Below, one piece after another: positions 33,996 to 42,135 of a DNA stretch of 54,009 nucleotides. Every line of letters starts with the position of its first letter. Position 1 is the stretch's first letter. Position numbers and translations under genes: made by a program. Origin of the DNA: DATBFG01 sp036558645 (lineage in GTDB: Bacteria; Acidobacteriota; Terriglobia; Terriglobales; Acidobacteriaceae); assembly GCA_036558645.1 (NCBI GenBank), contig DATBFG010000087.1, positions 1-54,009 on the forward strand, given 5' to 3'. The notes below the pieces were generated by a model. That model worked only from the letters and a program-made list of their open reading frames with translations. It was not told where the DNA came from and searched no databases.

Positions 33996-35066
33996 CTACC
34001 TGGCTCCTCCCGCTGCTTGTCGTGCCCGCTCGTGGGCGCGATAGATCGCGGCCAGGATTCCCGCCACCACCGCGTAAAGCTTCGGAGGAATCGATTGCCC
34101 GATCTCGACGGCGCGATAAAGTGCGTGCGCCAGCGGTGGATTTTCCACCAGCGGAATCGAATGCCAGCGCGCCACTTCCTTGATTTGTCGCGCCAGCAGA
34201 TTGCGTCCCTTGGCCACCACCACAGGCGCCGCCATGGCGGGCCGGTATTCGAGCGCCACCGCAAATTCAGTCGGGTTCGTGATGACCAAGGCCGCGCGCT
34301 TCGTGTCTTCAAGCATGCGCCGCCTTCGTACCTGGCGCTGCAGGCGGCGAATCCTCGACTTGATCGTCGGATGGCCTTCGGTTTCCTTGAACTCGTCGAT
34401 TAATTCCTGGCGGCTCATGCGCAGGTCGCTCTCGAGTTTGTGGCGCTCGAGCATGTAGTCGACTCCTGCCCACAGCAGCAACACCAGAGACGACTTCCAG
34501 GCAATTTCGAAGATGCCCTGCAAACTGAACCGCGCTATACCGAACGCGGAGAGATGCGACGCCGTCAGCAGCGCCGGCCACTCCCGCGCTACGACAATTC
34601 CCGCGAGGTAGAGCACTGCCGCTGCGGGCAACAGCGACTTGAGCAGCCTCCCCATGGCGGGCAAGGAAAACAGCTGCTTCATGCGGCTCGCGGGACTCAG
34701 CCGTGAAAGCTTGGGCTCGAGTGAGTCCGCGGCGAAGACTACTTCGCCCTGCGTGATTTCCGCGAACGCCGCCGCTATCCAGGCCAGTGTGAGCGCCACG
34801 GCTGTGCCTCGAAACACCCGCAACTGGCTCCATCCCCAAAACGATGAGTCGGCCGCAAGATCACCGCCGGCCGCCGATTCCAGTCCGTGACGCAACAGGC
34901 CACGCCACTCGGCAGAGAAGCTTTCAGTCGATGCAGCCAGAACGACCACCGCGGTCACCGTCGCAAGCCCCCCGATCAGATCGCGGCTGCGCGCAATCTG
35001 TCCTTTCTCGCGCGCCTTCAGGCGGCGTCGCGGAGTCGGTTGCTCGGTTTTGTTATCCGCCGCCAT
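33996..35066 (-). CDS. flhB: FlhB, export switch protein with an NPTE cleavage site
   Basis: The 356-residue protein has the FlhB N-terminus (ADNKTEQPTPRRRLKAREKGQIARSRDL), four membrane helices, the linker GHPTIKSRIRRLQRQ and the C-terminal autocleavage domain. In place of the near-universal NPTH site, the sequence reads ALVITNPTEFAVALEYR (codons at 34266-34277: AAC CCG ACT GAA). The Asn and Pro that form the scissile bond are present, but His is Glu. FlhB controls the switch from hook to filament substrates; the effect of Glu on cleavage is unknown. It follows fliR by 2 bp. Confidence 0.95.
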   Translation of the reverse strand: MAADNKTEQPTPRRRLKAREKGQIARSRDLIGGLATVTAVVVLAASTESFSAEWRGLLRHGLESAAGGDLAADSSFWGWSQLRVFRGTAVALTLAWIAAAFAEITQGEVVFAADSLEPKLSRLSPASRMKQLFSLPAMGRLLKSLLPAAAVLYLAGIVVAREWPALLTASHLSAFGIARFSLQGIFEIAWKSSLVLLLWAGVDYMLERHKLESDLRMSRQELIDEFKETEGHPTIKSRIRRLQRQVRRRRMLEDTKRAALVITNPTEFAVALEYRPAMAAPVVVAKGRNLLARQIKEVARWHSIPLVENPPLAHALYRAVEIGQSIPPKLYAVVAGILAAIYRAHERARQAAGGAR

Positions 35067-35068
35067 GT

Positions 35069-35839
35069 TTATCTCGCCAGGTGCAGCAACTGTTCACCCA
35101 GCCGGATTGCCTCGATAAAGCGCCGCTCCAGCATCCCCGGCCACATCGCCACTGTCCCCACCAGCACAACCAGTCCCAACATGCTCTTCACCGACATTCC
35201 CACCAGTAATACGGGCAGTTGGGGCGAGGCTTTGCCCAAAAAACCGAGGGCAATGTCGCTCAGCATGGTGGCCACAACGATGGGCGCCGCCACCTGCATG
35301 CCGACCAGCCAGATTGCTCCCACGGCTTGCAGCGCCGCATGTGCCACTCCCGCGCGCACCACGCCGCTTCCCGGTGGAAGATAGGAAAAACTCGCGGCCA
35401 GCCCGCGCAGCAGCCAGTGGTGCACATTGAGCTGAAGAAAAATCAGCAATGCGATCAGCTGGTGGAAGATCGACAACACCGGTGTATCCGCCTGGGTATT
35501 TGGGTCGAACAATGTCACCAACGAAAACCCCATCTGCATACCCACGATCTGGCCGGCACAGGTCACCGCGTCGAGAACAAGATGTACGGTCAGGCCCATC
35601 AAAAGCCCAATGACCGCTTCGCCCACGATGACTTGCAACCATGCTCCGGCTCCAGCATCGACCTGCGGTGTGCGGATCGCGGGGTACAACAATGCGGTGG
35701 TTGTCAGCGTCAGTCCTACTTTCACCGGGGCGGGAATGGCCTCGCTTCCAAGAAAAGGGCTGAACGTCATCAGCCCGCCCACACGCACTCCGGTGAAGAT
35801 CACGCCGGCCAGTATCTGACCGAGAGCGAAAGGTTGCAT
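35069..35839 (-). CDS. fliR: FliR, export gate subunit
   Basis: The 256-residue polytopic protein begins GQILAGVIFTGVRVGGLMTFSPFLGSEAIPAPVKVGLTLTTTALLYP, the FliR N-terminus including the R-V-G-G-L and P-F-L-G signature. Further helices are AWLQVIVGEAVIGLLMGLTVHLVLDAV and LVLVGTVAMWPGMLE. FliR packs with FliP and FliQ to form the helical core of the gate. It lies in the order fliP-fliQ-fliR-flhB-flhA, with 6 bp after fliQ. Confidence 0.95.
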   Translation of the reverse strand: MQPFALGQILAGVIFTGVRVGGLMTFSPFLGSEAIPAPVKVGLTLTTTALLYPAIRTPQVDAGAGAWLQVIVGEAVIGLLMGLTVHLVLDAVTCAGQIVGMQMGFSLVTLFDPNTQADTPVLSIFHQLIALLIFLQLNVHHWLLRGLAASFSYLPPGSGVVRAGVAHAALQAVGAIWLVGMQVAAPIVVATMLSDIALGFLGKASPQLPVLLVGMSVKSMLGLVVLVGTVAMWPGMLERRFIEAIRLGEQLLHLAR

Positions 35840-35845
35840 CGGTTT

Positions 35846-36115
35846 CTATCGCAGGTACGGATGAAAGTCGGAAAACAAAGCAACCGCGAACTGGCCCATG
35901 TGACGCACCATCCACGGCATGAACAGGAGCGCAGCCGCCGCCACCGCGGCAAGGCGCGGAACCGTCGCGAGCGTGGTCTCCTGCAGCGAAGTCAGGACCT
36001 GGGCGATGTTGATCAGCAGGCTCACCACGGTCGCAACCAAAAGGATCGGGGCAGCCATCCATAGGGCCGCCATCAACACTTGCTTGGCTAATGCCACTAC
36101 CTGATCGGCTCCCAT
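35846..36115 (-). CDS. fliQ: FliQ, export gate subunit
   Basis: The 89-residue protein has two membrane hairpin helices (ALWMAAPILLVATVVSLLINIAQVLTSLQE and AAAALLFMPWMVRHMGQFAVALF). The segment LLINIAQVLTSLQETTLATVPRL matches the FliQ family signature VSIFQAATQIQEQTLSFVPK. A strong ribosome site GAGAGGAGAA precedes the ATG. Four FliQ copies normally surround five FliP and one FliR. Confidence 0.93.
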   Translation of the reverse strand: MGADQVVALAKQVLMAALWMAAPILLVATVVSLLINIAQVLTSLQETTLATVPRLAAVAAAALLFMPWMVRHMGQFAVALFSDFHPYLR

Positions 36116-36125
36116 CGTTCTCCTC

Positions 36126-36872
36126 TCATCCGAAACTTTTCATCAGCGATCCCACCAGCAGATTCCATCCGTCGACCATGACGAACAGCAGAATCTTCAG
36201 CGGCGCCGAAATCACCACCGGTGGAAGCTGCAGCATGCCAATCGATGTCGTAATCGCCGCCACTACCATGTCAATCACCAGAAACGGCATGAACAGCACC
36301 GCCCCGATCTGAAAGCCCACCTTCAACTCGGAGAGGATGTAGGCCGGTACTACCACCCGCATACTGAGATCTTCCGGACGCGCCGGACGTGGCTGCTTCG
36401 CCAATTCCAGAAACAGGGCCAGGTCTTTCTCCCGGGCGTAGCGCAGCATGAACTGCCGTAGCGGCTCGGAACCGCGGTCGATCGCAGTCATGGCATCGAT
36501 GCTTCCGCTTTGAAACGGGACCACGGCCACCTGCTGCACCGACACCATCACCGGCTGCATCAGGAAGTAGGTCAGAATCAGCGAAAGACCGATCAGCGTC
36601 TGGTTCGTGGGTGTGGTCTGCGTCCCCAGCGCCTGCCGCAGGAAGTGAAACACCACCAGCAGGCGAACGAAGGGGGTCATCGACAACAGCAGCGCGGGAA
36701 GCAGCGTCAGTAACGTCAACACCACCACGATGTTCCATGGGACCGAGCCCGCGGCATGATCCAGTCCCGTATAGGGCAACCCACCGCTGGTGTGCGGACG
36801 CGCCACCGCAACCGGTGCCGCCAACGCTGCCATCGCGAAGAAAAAGGCACGAGTGAACGACGTCCACTTCAT
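36126..36872 (-). CDS. fliP: FliP, export gate subunit
   Basis: The 248-residue protein has an N-terminal signal sequence and the FliP signatures PWNIVVVLTLLTLLPALLLSMTPFVRLLVVFHFLRQALGTQTTPTNQTLIGLSLILTYFLM in several helices, then LSMRVVVPAYILSELKVGFQIGAVLFMPFLVIDMVVAAITTSIGM. The Met gasket and the ELK-x-GFQIG loop are typical. Its ATG overlaps the fliO stop (ATGA at 36869-36872). Confidence 0.96.
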   Translation of the reverse strand: MKWTSFTRAFFFAMAALAAPVAVARPHTSGGLPYTGLDHAAGSVPWNIVVVLTLLTLLPALLLSMTPFVRLLVVFHFLRQALGTQTTPTNQTLIGLSLILTYFLMQPVMVSVQQVAVVPFQSGSIDAMTAIDRGSEPLRQFMLRYAREKDLALFLELAKQPRPARPEDLSMRVVVPAYILSELKVGFQIGAVLFMPFLVIDMVVAAITTSIGMLQLPPVVISAPLKILLFVMVDGWNLLVGSLMKSFG

Positions 36873-37147
36873 TGCGCCGCCTTATCATCGATTCCGGAAA
36901 ATCTTGCCTCTGCCTGCTGCGCTGCTGGGAGCTCGGATAGAAGCGCGACTCCGGTCGAGGTGCCGCCAATCAGAAACCTTTGTCGCTCGAACTGCACCAC
37001 TGCGACGAAACGCTTTTCTCCGAGAGCTAAGGTTTCGCACAGACGTAACTGGCGGGTACGGCGACCGCCCTGCCAGAAATTCAGGCCTGCGAACCAGCGC
37101 ACCAAGAGCGCTACACTTGCCTTCTCGCGAAAACGTCGGTGCAGCAT
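36869..37147 (-). CDS. fliO: FliO-like protein lacking the membrane helix
   Basis: A 92-residue protein from the ATG at 37147. The segment CETLALGEKRFVAVVQFERQRFLIGGTSTGVALLSEL matches the FliO C-terminal beta domain (pattern S-L-G-x-x-x-x-x-V-x-V-x-x-x-x-L-L-x-G-V). Typical FliO has an N-terminal membrane helix; here the first 35 residues (MLHRRFREKASVALLVRWFAG) give at most a short amphipathic helix. A longer frame upstream is not hydrophobic either. FliO assists FliP assembly. Position between fliN and fliP, with a 4-nt overlap into fliP, supports the call. Confidence 0.75.
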   Translation of the reverse strand: MLHRRFREKASVALLVRWFAGLNFWQGGRRTRQLRLCETLALGEKRFVAVVQFERQRFLIGGTSTGVALLSELPAAQQAEARFSGIDDKAAQ

Positions 37148-37157
37148 GCCGTCTCTC

Positions 37158-37430
37158 CTAAACCGGTTCGGTAAGGCGCAGGGCAAGCCGGTCACGCACA
37201 ACCTCGATTTCAGCCCACGCCACCAGGTTTCCATTCACGCGCAGAGGTACATCCAATCCAACCCGCCACTGCGAATTGATGATCGATTGCGGCGCCAGTC
37301 TCAACAGGTCACTTACCTTGAAAGCAGGAATCGCAAGTTCCGCGGTCAAATCGCATGGCAGCTCGAGCAGATGTGCCCACGGATCGGGAATCGCCGCTTC
37401 GTCTTTTTGAATGACAGCTGCAGTTGCCAT
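37158..37430 (-). CDS. fliN: FliN, short C-ring switch protein
   Basis: A 90-residue protein that is essentially a single SpoA domain: LLELPCDLTAELAIPAFKVSDLLRLAPQSIINSQWRVGLDVPLRVNGNLVAWAEIEVVRDRLALRLTEPV, written here as one domain of about 70 residues with the L-x-x-G/A-S and V-N-G-N-L-V-A core. It lies between fliL and fliO, the place of fliN in many operons. The second SpoA protein (29297-30124) is longer. The two may form a FliN-FliY heterodimeric C-ring base. Confidence 0.85.
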   Translation of the reverse strand: MATAAVIQKDEAAIPDPWAHLLELPCDLTAELAIPAFKVSDLLRLAPQSIINSQWRVGLDVPLRVNGNLVAWAEIEVVRDRLALRLTEPV

Positions 37431-37434
37431 ACTC

Positions 37435-37932
37435 TTATTGCTGAATCAGGAATTCGGTGAAGTAGACTTCTTCGACTCCCAGTGCCGGCATGCGTCGCCG
37501 CAGCGTGCCCAACAGATCGGCTTTCAATTTCCCCTTGCCGGCCGCAGTCAAGAGTTCCGCCGGTTTCCCCTGTGCCAGCACCTCCAGTACGGCATCCCGC
37601 ACCGCCGCCACCGGAACTTCTTTGTCTTCATCTTTTCCGCTCGGCGCATGTTTCAGTCCGAGGTCCACACCGATCCGCAAGTAGGCTTTCTCATCCGGAT
37701 CGGCAAGGTTGATCACGAAGGTTTCAAGGTGAAGAACGAATTTCACCTTCTCGCTCGTCTCCGGCGCTTGCCCGGAGACCCCCAGTAAGGCGCGACCCAG
37801 CACCACGCCCACTGCCACCACGGCTGCGCAACCCAGAGCGATCCAAAGGCGGGATCGCTGCTCCGTCTGCGGCTGCGCCGGACTTACAAGGTTTTCTTGC
37901 GAAGGCACCGCTTCAACCAAGTCTTCAGGCAT
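37435..37932 (-). CDS. fliL: FliL, stator-associated basal body protein
   Basis: A 165-residue protein with a single membrane helix (LWIALGCAAVVAVGVVLGRALL) after a 33-residue cytoplasmic tail, then the periplasmic FliL domain (VLHLETFVINLADPDEKAYLRIGVDLGL, with D-x-x-x-Y-L-R typical) and a C-terminal VEEVYFTEFLIQ, the FliL ending. FliL rings surround the stator units. The ATG at 37932 follows AAAGG; a TTG at 37950 would add six residues. It heads the fliL-to-MshEN stretch. Confidence 0.9.
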   Translation of the reverse strand: MPEDLVEAVPSQENLVSPAQPQTEQRSRLWIALGCAAVVAVGVVLGRALLGVSGQAPETSEKVKFVLHLETFVINLADPDEKAYLRIGVDLGLKHAPSGKDEDKEVPVAAVRDAVLEVLAQGKPAELLTAAGKGKLKADLLGTLRRRMPALGVEEVYFTEFLIQQ

Positions 37933-37945
37933 GACACTGGACCTT

Positions 37946-37961
37946 TGCAAACGGAGTGCCG
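37946..37961 (-). promoter_or_regulatory. Sigma-54-like element just upstream of fliL
   Basis: On the minus strand the bases read CGGCAC (37961-37956), 5 nt, TTGCA (37950-37946), against the consensus TGGCAC-N5-TTGCA: one mismatch and the GG and GC pairs intact with correct spacing. However, the predicted start would fall only about 3 nt before the fliL ATG, leaving no room for the ribosome site, so it may be a chance match. Confidence 0.3.
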
Positions 37962-38044
37962 AGATGGATGAGATGGAGAAGGGGAGATTATCTGTATGAA
38001 AAGCCTGCGCAAATGGCGATGCTCTGCAAGAGCGGTGTCGCTCT

Positions 38045-38065
38045 CAGAACTCTCTGAGAGTTCTG
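38045..38065. repeat. Perfect 9-bp inverted repeat between flgE and fliL
   Basis: CAGAACTCT (38045-38053) and AGAGTTCTG (38057-38065) flank a 3-nt centre CTG. It lies in the only sizable gap of the upper flagellar block. No T run follows on the minus strand, so an operator or RNA stem-loop is as likely as a terminator. Confidence 0.6.
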
Positions 38066-38095
38066 GATAAAGGCGTTCTCATTAATAAACACTGA

Positions 38096-38135
38096 AGGAC
38101 GTGTTACAGAAGGCGCGCTCTTCAGGACACGTCCT
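38096..38135 (-). repeat. Inverted repeat with 22-nt loop directly after flgE
   Basis: AGGACGTGT (38096-38104) pairs perfectly with ACACGTCCT (38127-38135); the loop covers 38105-38126. It begins 9 nt after the flgE stop on the minus strand. It may end or attenuate the fliK-flgD-flgE transcript, but there is no uninterrupted T run. Confidence 0.5.
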
Positions 38136-38144
38136 CGCGTCAAA

Positions 38145-39404
38145 TCACTGTTTCAGGTTGATCGTCTCCTGCGTGATCTGATCGAATGTCGTGACCACGC
38201 GGGCGTTTGCCTGGAATCCCCTTTGTGCCACGATCATCGCCGCGAACTCCTTGGCGATATCGACATTCGACAGCTCCAACGCGCCCCCTTCCAGCGTGCC
38301 GCGGCCACCGGTGCCGGGTGCGCCAACAACCGCCTGTCCCGATGCCAGCGTCTCCGAATAGCAGTTATTCCCGTCGCGCATCAGGCCTTGCACATTGGCA
38401 AAATTAGCCAATGCGAGCTGTCCCAGGATCGCCGTTTTCCCGTTGCTGAATGTGCCGGTGATGATTCCATCGGAGCCGATGGCAAACTTCGCCAAAGCTC
38501 CGCTGCTTCGGCCGTCCTGTTCTGTCGACGATGTGCTGTTCGCAGCTGCTACTTGGCTCAACACGGGAGTGGTCCCGTCGAACAGATTCCAGTCGAATGT
38601 CATGTCGGTGGCCCCATCGGCAAGGTTCTGGATCTGGATATTGGTGACATCCTGCGTGGGCGATGTCAGAACTCCATTGCCATCGAACACAAGCTGCCCC
38701 GTCGACAGGATGCCGCTCTGTGGGGCAGGAGGATTACCCGCAAGACCGAGATCTGCCGCGGGAATCGAAATCTCATAATTCCAGTTATTGGATGAGACTT
38801 TGGTAAAGGTGAACTTCAGGACGTGGCTCGCTCCCAGCGAGTCATAGATAGTGACAGGGGTCGAATAACTCGCGTCGACGCTGCCGACTTCAGCTGCCGC
38901 ATCCAGGTTGGTGCGAATCTTCACAGAACTCGTTACCGTCGGCGGGCTGATGGTCCCAGTCCCGAGTTGCAGAGACGTCAGGCCCTGGCCGGTGTCAATC
39001 GCTCCATTCACCGCAGGAAAGCCGAGCACCTGCTGGCCCTCGGCTGTGATCAGCGTATCGTGGTCGTCGGTTGAGAAGTTTCCCGCCCGTGTGTAGCTGG
39101 TGACTCCGTCCTTACGCACAATGAAGAAGCCATCCTGGTTGATCGCCACATCGGTAGGCACTCCGCTGGGGTCCACGTTGCCCTGCGTGAACATCGAAGG
39201 CATGGAGCTTACGCCGACACCTGCACCCAGTTGCACTGGGTCCCCCGCTCCGCTCGATCCGATGGTCTGGTAAAACAGGTCGCGGAACAGAACCCGGGTG
39301 TCCTTGTAGCCCACAGTATTCAGGTTGGCCAGGTTGTTAGCGATAGCCGAGAGTTGCGTCGACATCGCTGTGAGCCCGGAAAGTGGAATCGAAAAAGTCG
39401 GCAT
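38145..39404 (-). CDS. flgE: FlgE, flagellar hook protein
   Basis: The 419-residue protein starts MPTFSIPLSGLTAMSTQLSAIANNLANLNTVGYKDTRVLFRDLFYQT and ends GGALELSNVDIAKEFAAMIVAQRGFQANARVVTTFDQITQETINLKQ, the canonical hook termini. The middle contains the D1/D2 domain (DSLGASHVLKFTFTKVSSNNWNYEI, and YDSLG typical of FlgE). A strong ribosome site AAGGAGA precedes the ATG. It follows flgD by 27 bp. Confidence 0.96.
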   Translation of the reverse strand: MPTFSIPLSGLTAMSTQLSAIANNLANLNTVGYKDTRVLFRDLFYQTIGSSGAGDPVQLGAGVGVSSMPSMFTQGNVDPSGVPTDVAINQDGFFIVRKDGVTSYTRAGNFSTDDHDTLITAEGQQVLGFPAVNGAIDTGQGLTSLQLGTGTISPPTVTSSVKIRTNLDAAAEVGSVDASYSTPVTIYDSLGASHVLKFTFTKVSSNNWNYEISIPAADLGLAGNPPAPQSGILSTGQLVFDGNGVLTSPTQDVTNIQIQNLADGATDMTFDWNLFDGTTPVLSQVAAANSTSSTEQDGRSSGALAKFAIGSDGIITGTFSNGKTAILGQLALANFANVQGLMRDGNNCYSETLASGQAVVGAPGTGGRGTLEGGALELSNVDIAKEFAAMIVAQRGFQANARVVTTFDQITQETINLKQ

Positions 39405-39431
39405 TTTACGTTCTCCTTGTATGAAGTGCTG

Positions 39432-39674
39432 TTAGTCGGTGCCTGTCCCGGTGAGCGATTGCAGCGCCTCCCGAATCTGAATCAATTGGTCCAGGCTGTT
39501 GAACTGCACCAGTTGACCCACGAACTGGTTCGGATCCACCGGATCCAGTGGACTCTGGCTCTTCAGTTGTGCCATCAGAAGCTTCATGAACATGTCATTG
39601 GCTTCACTGGCCGGATTGCTCGTAGAACTACTGCTGGACTGAGTTGCATACGCGCCCGCAGCATTGATATTCAT
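39432..39674 (-). CDS. flgD: FlgD, minimal hook-capping protein
   Basis: An 80-residue protein that contains only the conserved N-terminal part of FlgD: NDMFMKLLMAQLKSQSPLDPVDPNQFVGQLVQFNSLDQLIQIREALQSL, which includes the signature F-L-x-L-L-x-A-Q-L-x-x-Q-x-P-L-x-P-x-x-x-x-x-F. The C-terminal FlgD Ig-like and tudor-like domains found in about 220-residue homologues are missing, and no frame downstream encodes them. Short FlgD forms are known in some groups. It lies between fliK and flgE, consistent with a scaffold role in hook growth. Confidence 0.88.
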   Translation of the reverse strand: MNINAAGAYATQSSSSSTSNPASEANDMFMKLLMAQLKSQSPLDPVDPNQFVGQLVQFNSLDQLIQIREALQSLTGTGTD

Positions 39675-39682
39675 ATCCCTCC

Positions 39683-41614
39683 TTACACGTGCACGCTGAG
39701 ACCGGTAGGCCCGCCTGCATGTATTTCTGTATCGAACTCTTGAATCGATCCGTCGTTTTCCGTCGAGGCAGAAGCGAAAGAGTGCCGTTGCGGAAAATCT
39801 TGCGATTGCGAATGAGGTCCGCTGGAAACGCCGCTGTCGATGCCCGAGCCGCCGCCGAGAAAACGTACGCCGTCGAATTCCAGGCTTTGTTGCCGCAGGT
39901 TCGCTTGGAGTGACGCGACTTCTGGCCCCAAATACGTTTTCAGATCGCCGCGTTCGCTTCCGATCACGACTCCCACTTGTTTGTCGTGAATCGTAGTGTG
40001 TACTTCCACCTTGCCGAAGCTCGAAGTGCGGAGACCAATCCGCATTTCAGAATCTTTCGCAAGGTAAACCACGTGGGTGGCTTGCATGCTTCCTGCGTCG
40101 GGAAGGAAGCGAGGTGATTCTTCTAAACCAGCGTCATGACTCGATGTGCCGGCAGGGCTGTCGGTATGGTGCGAGGTGTTCTTATCAAGGGCTTGTGGAT
40201 CGATTGGGCTTGGCGATGCCGCGGCAAGGCCGAATGATGGGCATTGTGCCCTTGGACCGAGAGCGGATAGAAGCTGATTATCTCGGGGAACACCCGCGAC
40301 TGCCCCATCGTTGCAACTTCCAGTGGTATCACCCGACTCTTTCGTAGATTCGTCGGAATGATTGCTGCGCCTCTGTGGCTGGAGGTCGACACTCGGGACG
40401 TTCGTCTTTTTGGCGCCACCGACTAATTCCGCGATGGTCGTGCACGGAGCAAGGGGCTGCGTCCGTAGATCGCACAAGATGTCAACGTTCTGTGATGTAC
40501 CCGAATGCGCTTCATTACGCTGGTTTTCGCCCGAAGCTACGGCCTCGTGAGATGTTCCTATGGCGACCGCAGCCCCCGGCGTAGTAATCGATTCCTTCGT
40601 CGTCCCTATCTTAGTTTTCGCAGGTGAACCCTTCCGGATTTCGCCATTCGCTACCAAATTGCGCATATCTCGGCTGATCAGCCGTGCTGGTGGACCACTG
40701 ATCTGGACTGAGCCCGCACTGGATGGAATGTCAGGCGATGGAGCAGAAGCATTGTGAGGGGCGTGAGGGCAACTCGCGGCAGGGATTGTCGGCTCATCTG
40801 CCGCAACTGAAGCAGTGTTGAGGGTTGCTCCGTCTGGAATCTTCTGGAAAGCAGGATCCTCGCGCGATTCGCCACGCTCTGCAGATTCTGAAGCCTCGAG
40901 GGAGGTCGACTCATTAGGAACAGCAAACGGAGCCTGTTCGACGATCTCTGAACCTGGTTGCGAAATCTGTTCACCTACTTGCGAAATCGCGATGCCTGGT
41001 GAATCGATGTCTATCAAGCGGGAAGTCAGACCGCCTTCGGAGATATGCTGCTGTTGCTGCGTGCCAGAGGCGAAAAACTCGGACGGACGATCGGTTGATA
41101 GCTCAGCCGCTTCGAGGCCATCAGTGGTCGTGTCAAGGCCGCTGGATACACCGTTGGTACTGACATCGTCGGAAACAATCCGAACCGGAGAGGGGATCAG
41201 GGCAAGCATGAGACCCTGATTTCTTGTGTTATCGCTCAGCACTTCATCTTCATCGGTATCCTTCAGTTCCTTGAGAACTGAGGTGTCTTCGACAGCCCGA
41301 GAACTTGGGCCGGATTCAGCTTGCATCGCCTCCGTGATTGCTTCCGAAAAGGAGGGATGCGTGGAGGGGGAAGGCCTCGACGCGAATGCTTGATTCCCAT
41401 CCACCAAGGCGACTTGTAGGTCTGCGATCTCCAATCGTTTCCACCCCAGGCAAATTGCTGGCATTCGCTGAATTGCAAGCGCCTGTCCAAAGTTTGCGGT
41501 CCAGGGACGGTTCGCATTGGACGCAGAGAAAGCTCTTGCGAAACATGGAGTTGAATCAAACGGCGAGTGGAATTGGCCTGCGAACATTTGCGCCCTAATC
41601 GAGCAGGGCGGCAA
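39683..41614 (-). CDS. fliK: FliK-like hook-length control protein
   Basis: A long frame (up to 643 residues) with a low-complexity, Ser/Thr/Pro-rich middle and a C-terminal Flg_hook domain: AKDSEMRIGLRTSSFGKVEVHTTIHDKQVGVVIGSERGDLKTYLGPEVASLQANLRQQSLEFDGV, corresponding to the conserved L-x-P-x-x-L-G-x-V-x-V pattern. FliK measures hook length and flips FlhB specificity. The start is unsure: early candidates at 41614, 41587 and 41464 exist and none has a strong ribosome site. Position upstream of flgD and flgE supports the call. Confidence 0.8.
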   Translation of the reverse strand: MPPCSIRAQMFAGQFHSPFDSTPCFARAFSASNANRPWTANFGQALAIQRMPAICLGWKRLEIADLQVALVDGNQAFASRPSPSTHPSFSEAITEAMQAESGPSSRAVEDTSVLKELKDTDEDEVLSDNTRNQGLMLALIPSPVRIVSDDVSTNGVSSGLDTTTDGLEAAELSTDRPSEFFASGTQQQQHISEGGLTSRLIDIDSPGIAISQVGEQISQPGSEIVEQAPFAVPNESTSLEASESAERGESREDPAFQKIPDGATLNTASVAADEPTIPAASCPHAPHNASAPSPDIPSSAGSVQISGPPARLISRDMRNLVANGEIRKGSPAKTKIGTTKESITTPGAAVAIGTSHEAVASGENQRNEAHSGTSQNVDILCDLRTQPLAPCTTIAELVGGAKKTNVPSVDLQPQRRSNHSDESTKESGDTTGSCNDGAVAGVPRDNQLLSALGPRAQCPSFGLAAASPSPIDPQALDKNTSHHTDSPAGTSSHDAGLEESPRFLPDAGSMQATHVVYLAKDSEMRIGLRTSSFGKVEVHTTIHDKQVGVVIGSERGDLKTYLGPEVASLQANLRQQSLEFDGVRFLGGGSGIDSGVSSGPHSQSQDFPQRHSFASASTENDGSIQEFDTEIHAGGPTGLSVHV

Positions 41615-41711
41615 CGATTGCCCATCGCGCTCGGCAAGAACTCCCCTCGCGTCTGGGCCGCTGATCGTCCGAACGTCTTTTCCACTAACATGTCTTGATC
41701 AGGCTCCGCTT

Positions 41712-42059
41712 ATGGGGACGTCAATTCGTGTTGTGAATCTTGAGCAGGGTTTTCCAAGCAGGGAGCAGGCTTTCCAACGCTTGGACGAAGCACTGCGCCA
41801 GGCAAAGAAATCCGGCACTCCAGCGCTGAAAATCATTCACGGTTACGGATCGAGTGGCGTGGGAGGGATTCTCCGCTTTGCCGTGCGAAATTTTCTTCGC
41901 CAACGGAAGGAAGCAGCAGAAATCAAGGCGTTCATCCCGGGTGAAAGCTGGTCCCAGTTTGAAAAGCACAGTAGGGAATTGCTGCAGCGCGTGCCGGAAT
42001 CGCTTCTGGATAGCGATCTTGGTCGCAACAACAAGGGCATGACGCTTGTGCTGTTGTAG
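41712..42059 (+). CDS. Smr-domain protein (MutS2 C-terminal type)
   Basis: A 115-residue protein consisting of one Smr domain: RVVNLEQGFPSREQAFQRLDEAL, then ALKIIHGYGSSGVGGILRFAVRNFLRQR with the characteristic I-H-G-x-G-x-x-x-G-x-L, ending NNKGMTLVLL. Smr domains nick DNA or RNA. The start at 41712 gives the domain only; the frame is open further upstream but that part overlaps fliK antisense. It is divergent from fliK and marks the end of the flagellar block. Confidence 0.75.
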   Translation: MGTSIRVVNLEQGFPSREQAFQRLDEALRQAKKSGTPALKIIHGYGSSGVGGILRFAVRNFLRQRKEAAEIKAFIPGESWSQFEKHSRELLQRVPESLLDSDLGRNNKGMTLVLL

Positions 42060-42135
42060 TGCTCCTCGGCCACCCTCCTGTGGACATCAAGACTCTTGGA
42101 AATTTTGCTGGCTCTTAACCTGGAACTCTGTTTTC

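Noticed and set aside
35219..36064. 281-codon plus-strand frame
   Set aside because: Antisense to fliR and fliQ, typical high-GC shadow.
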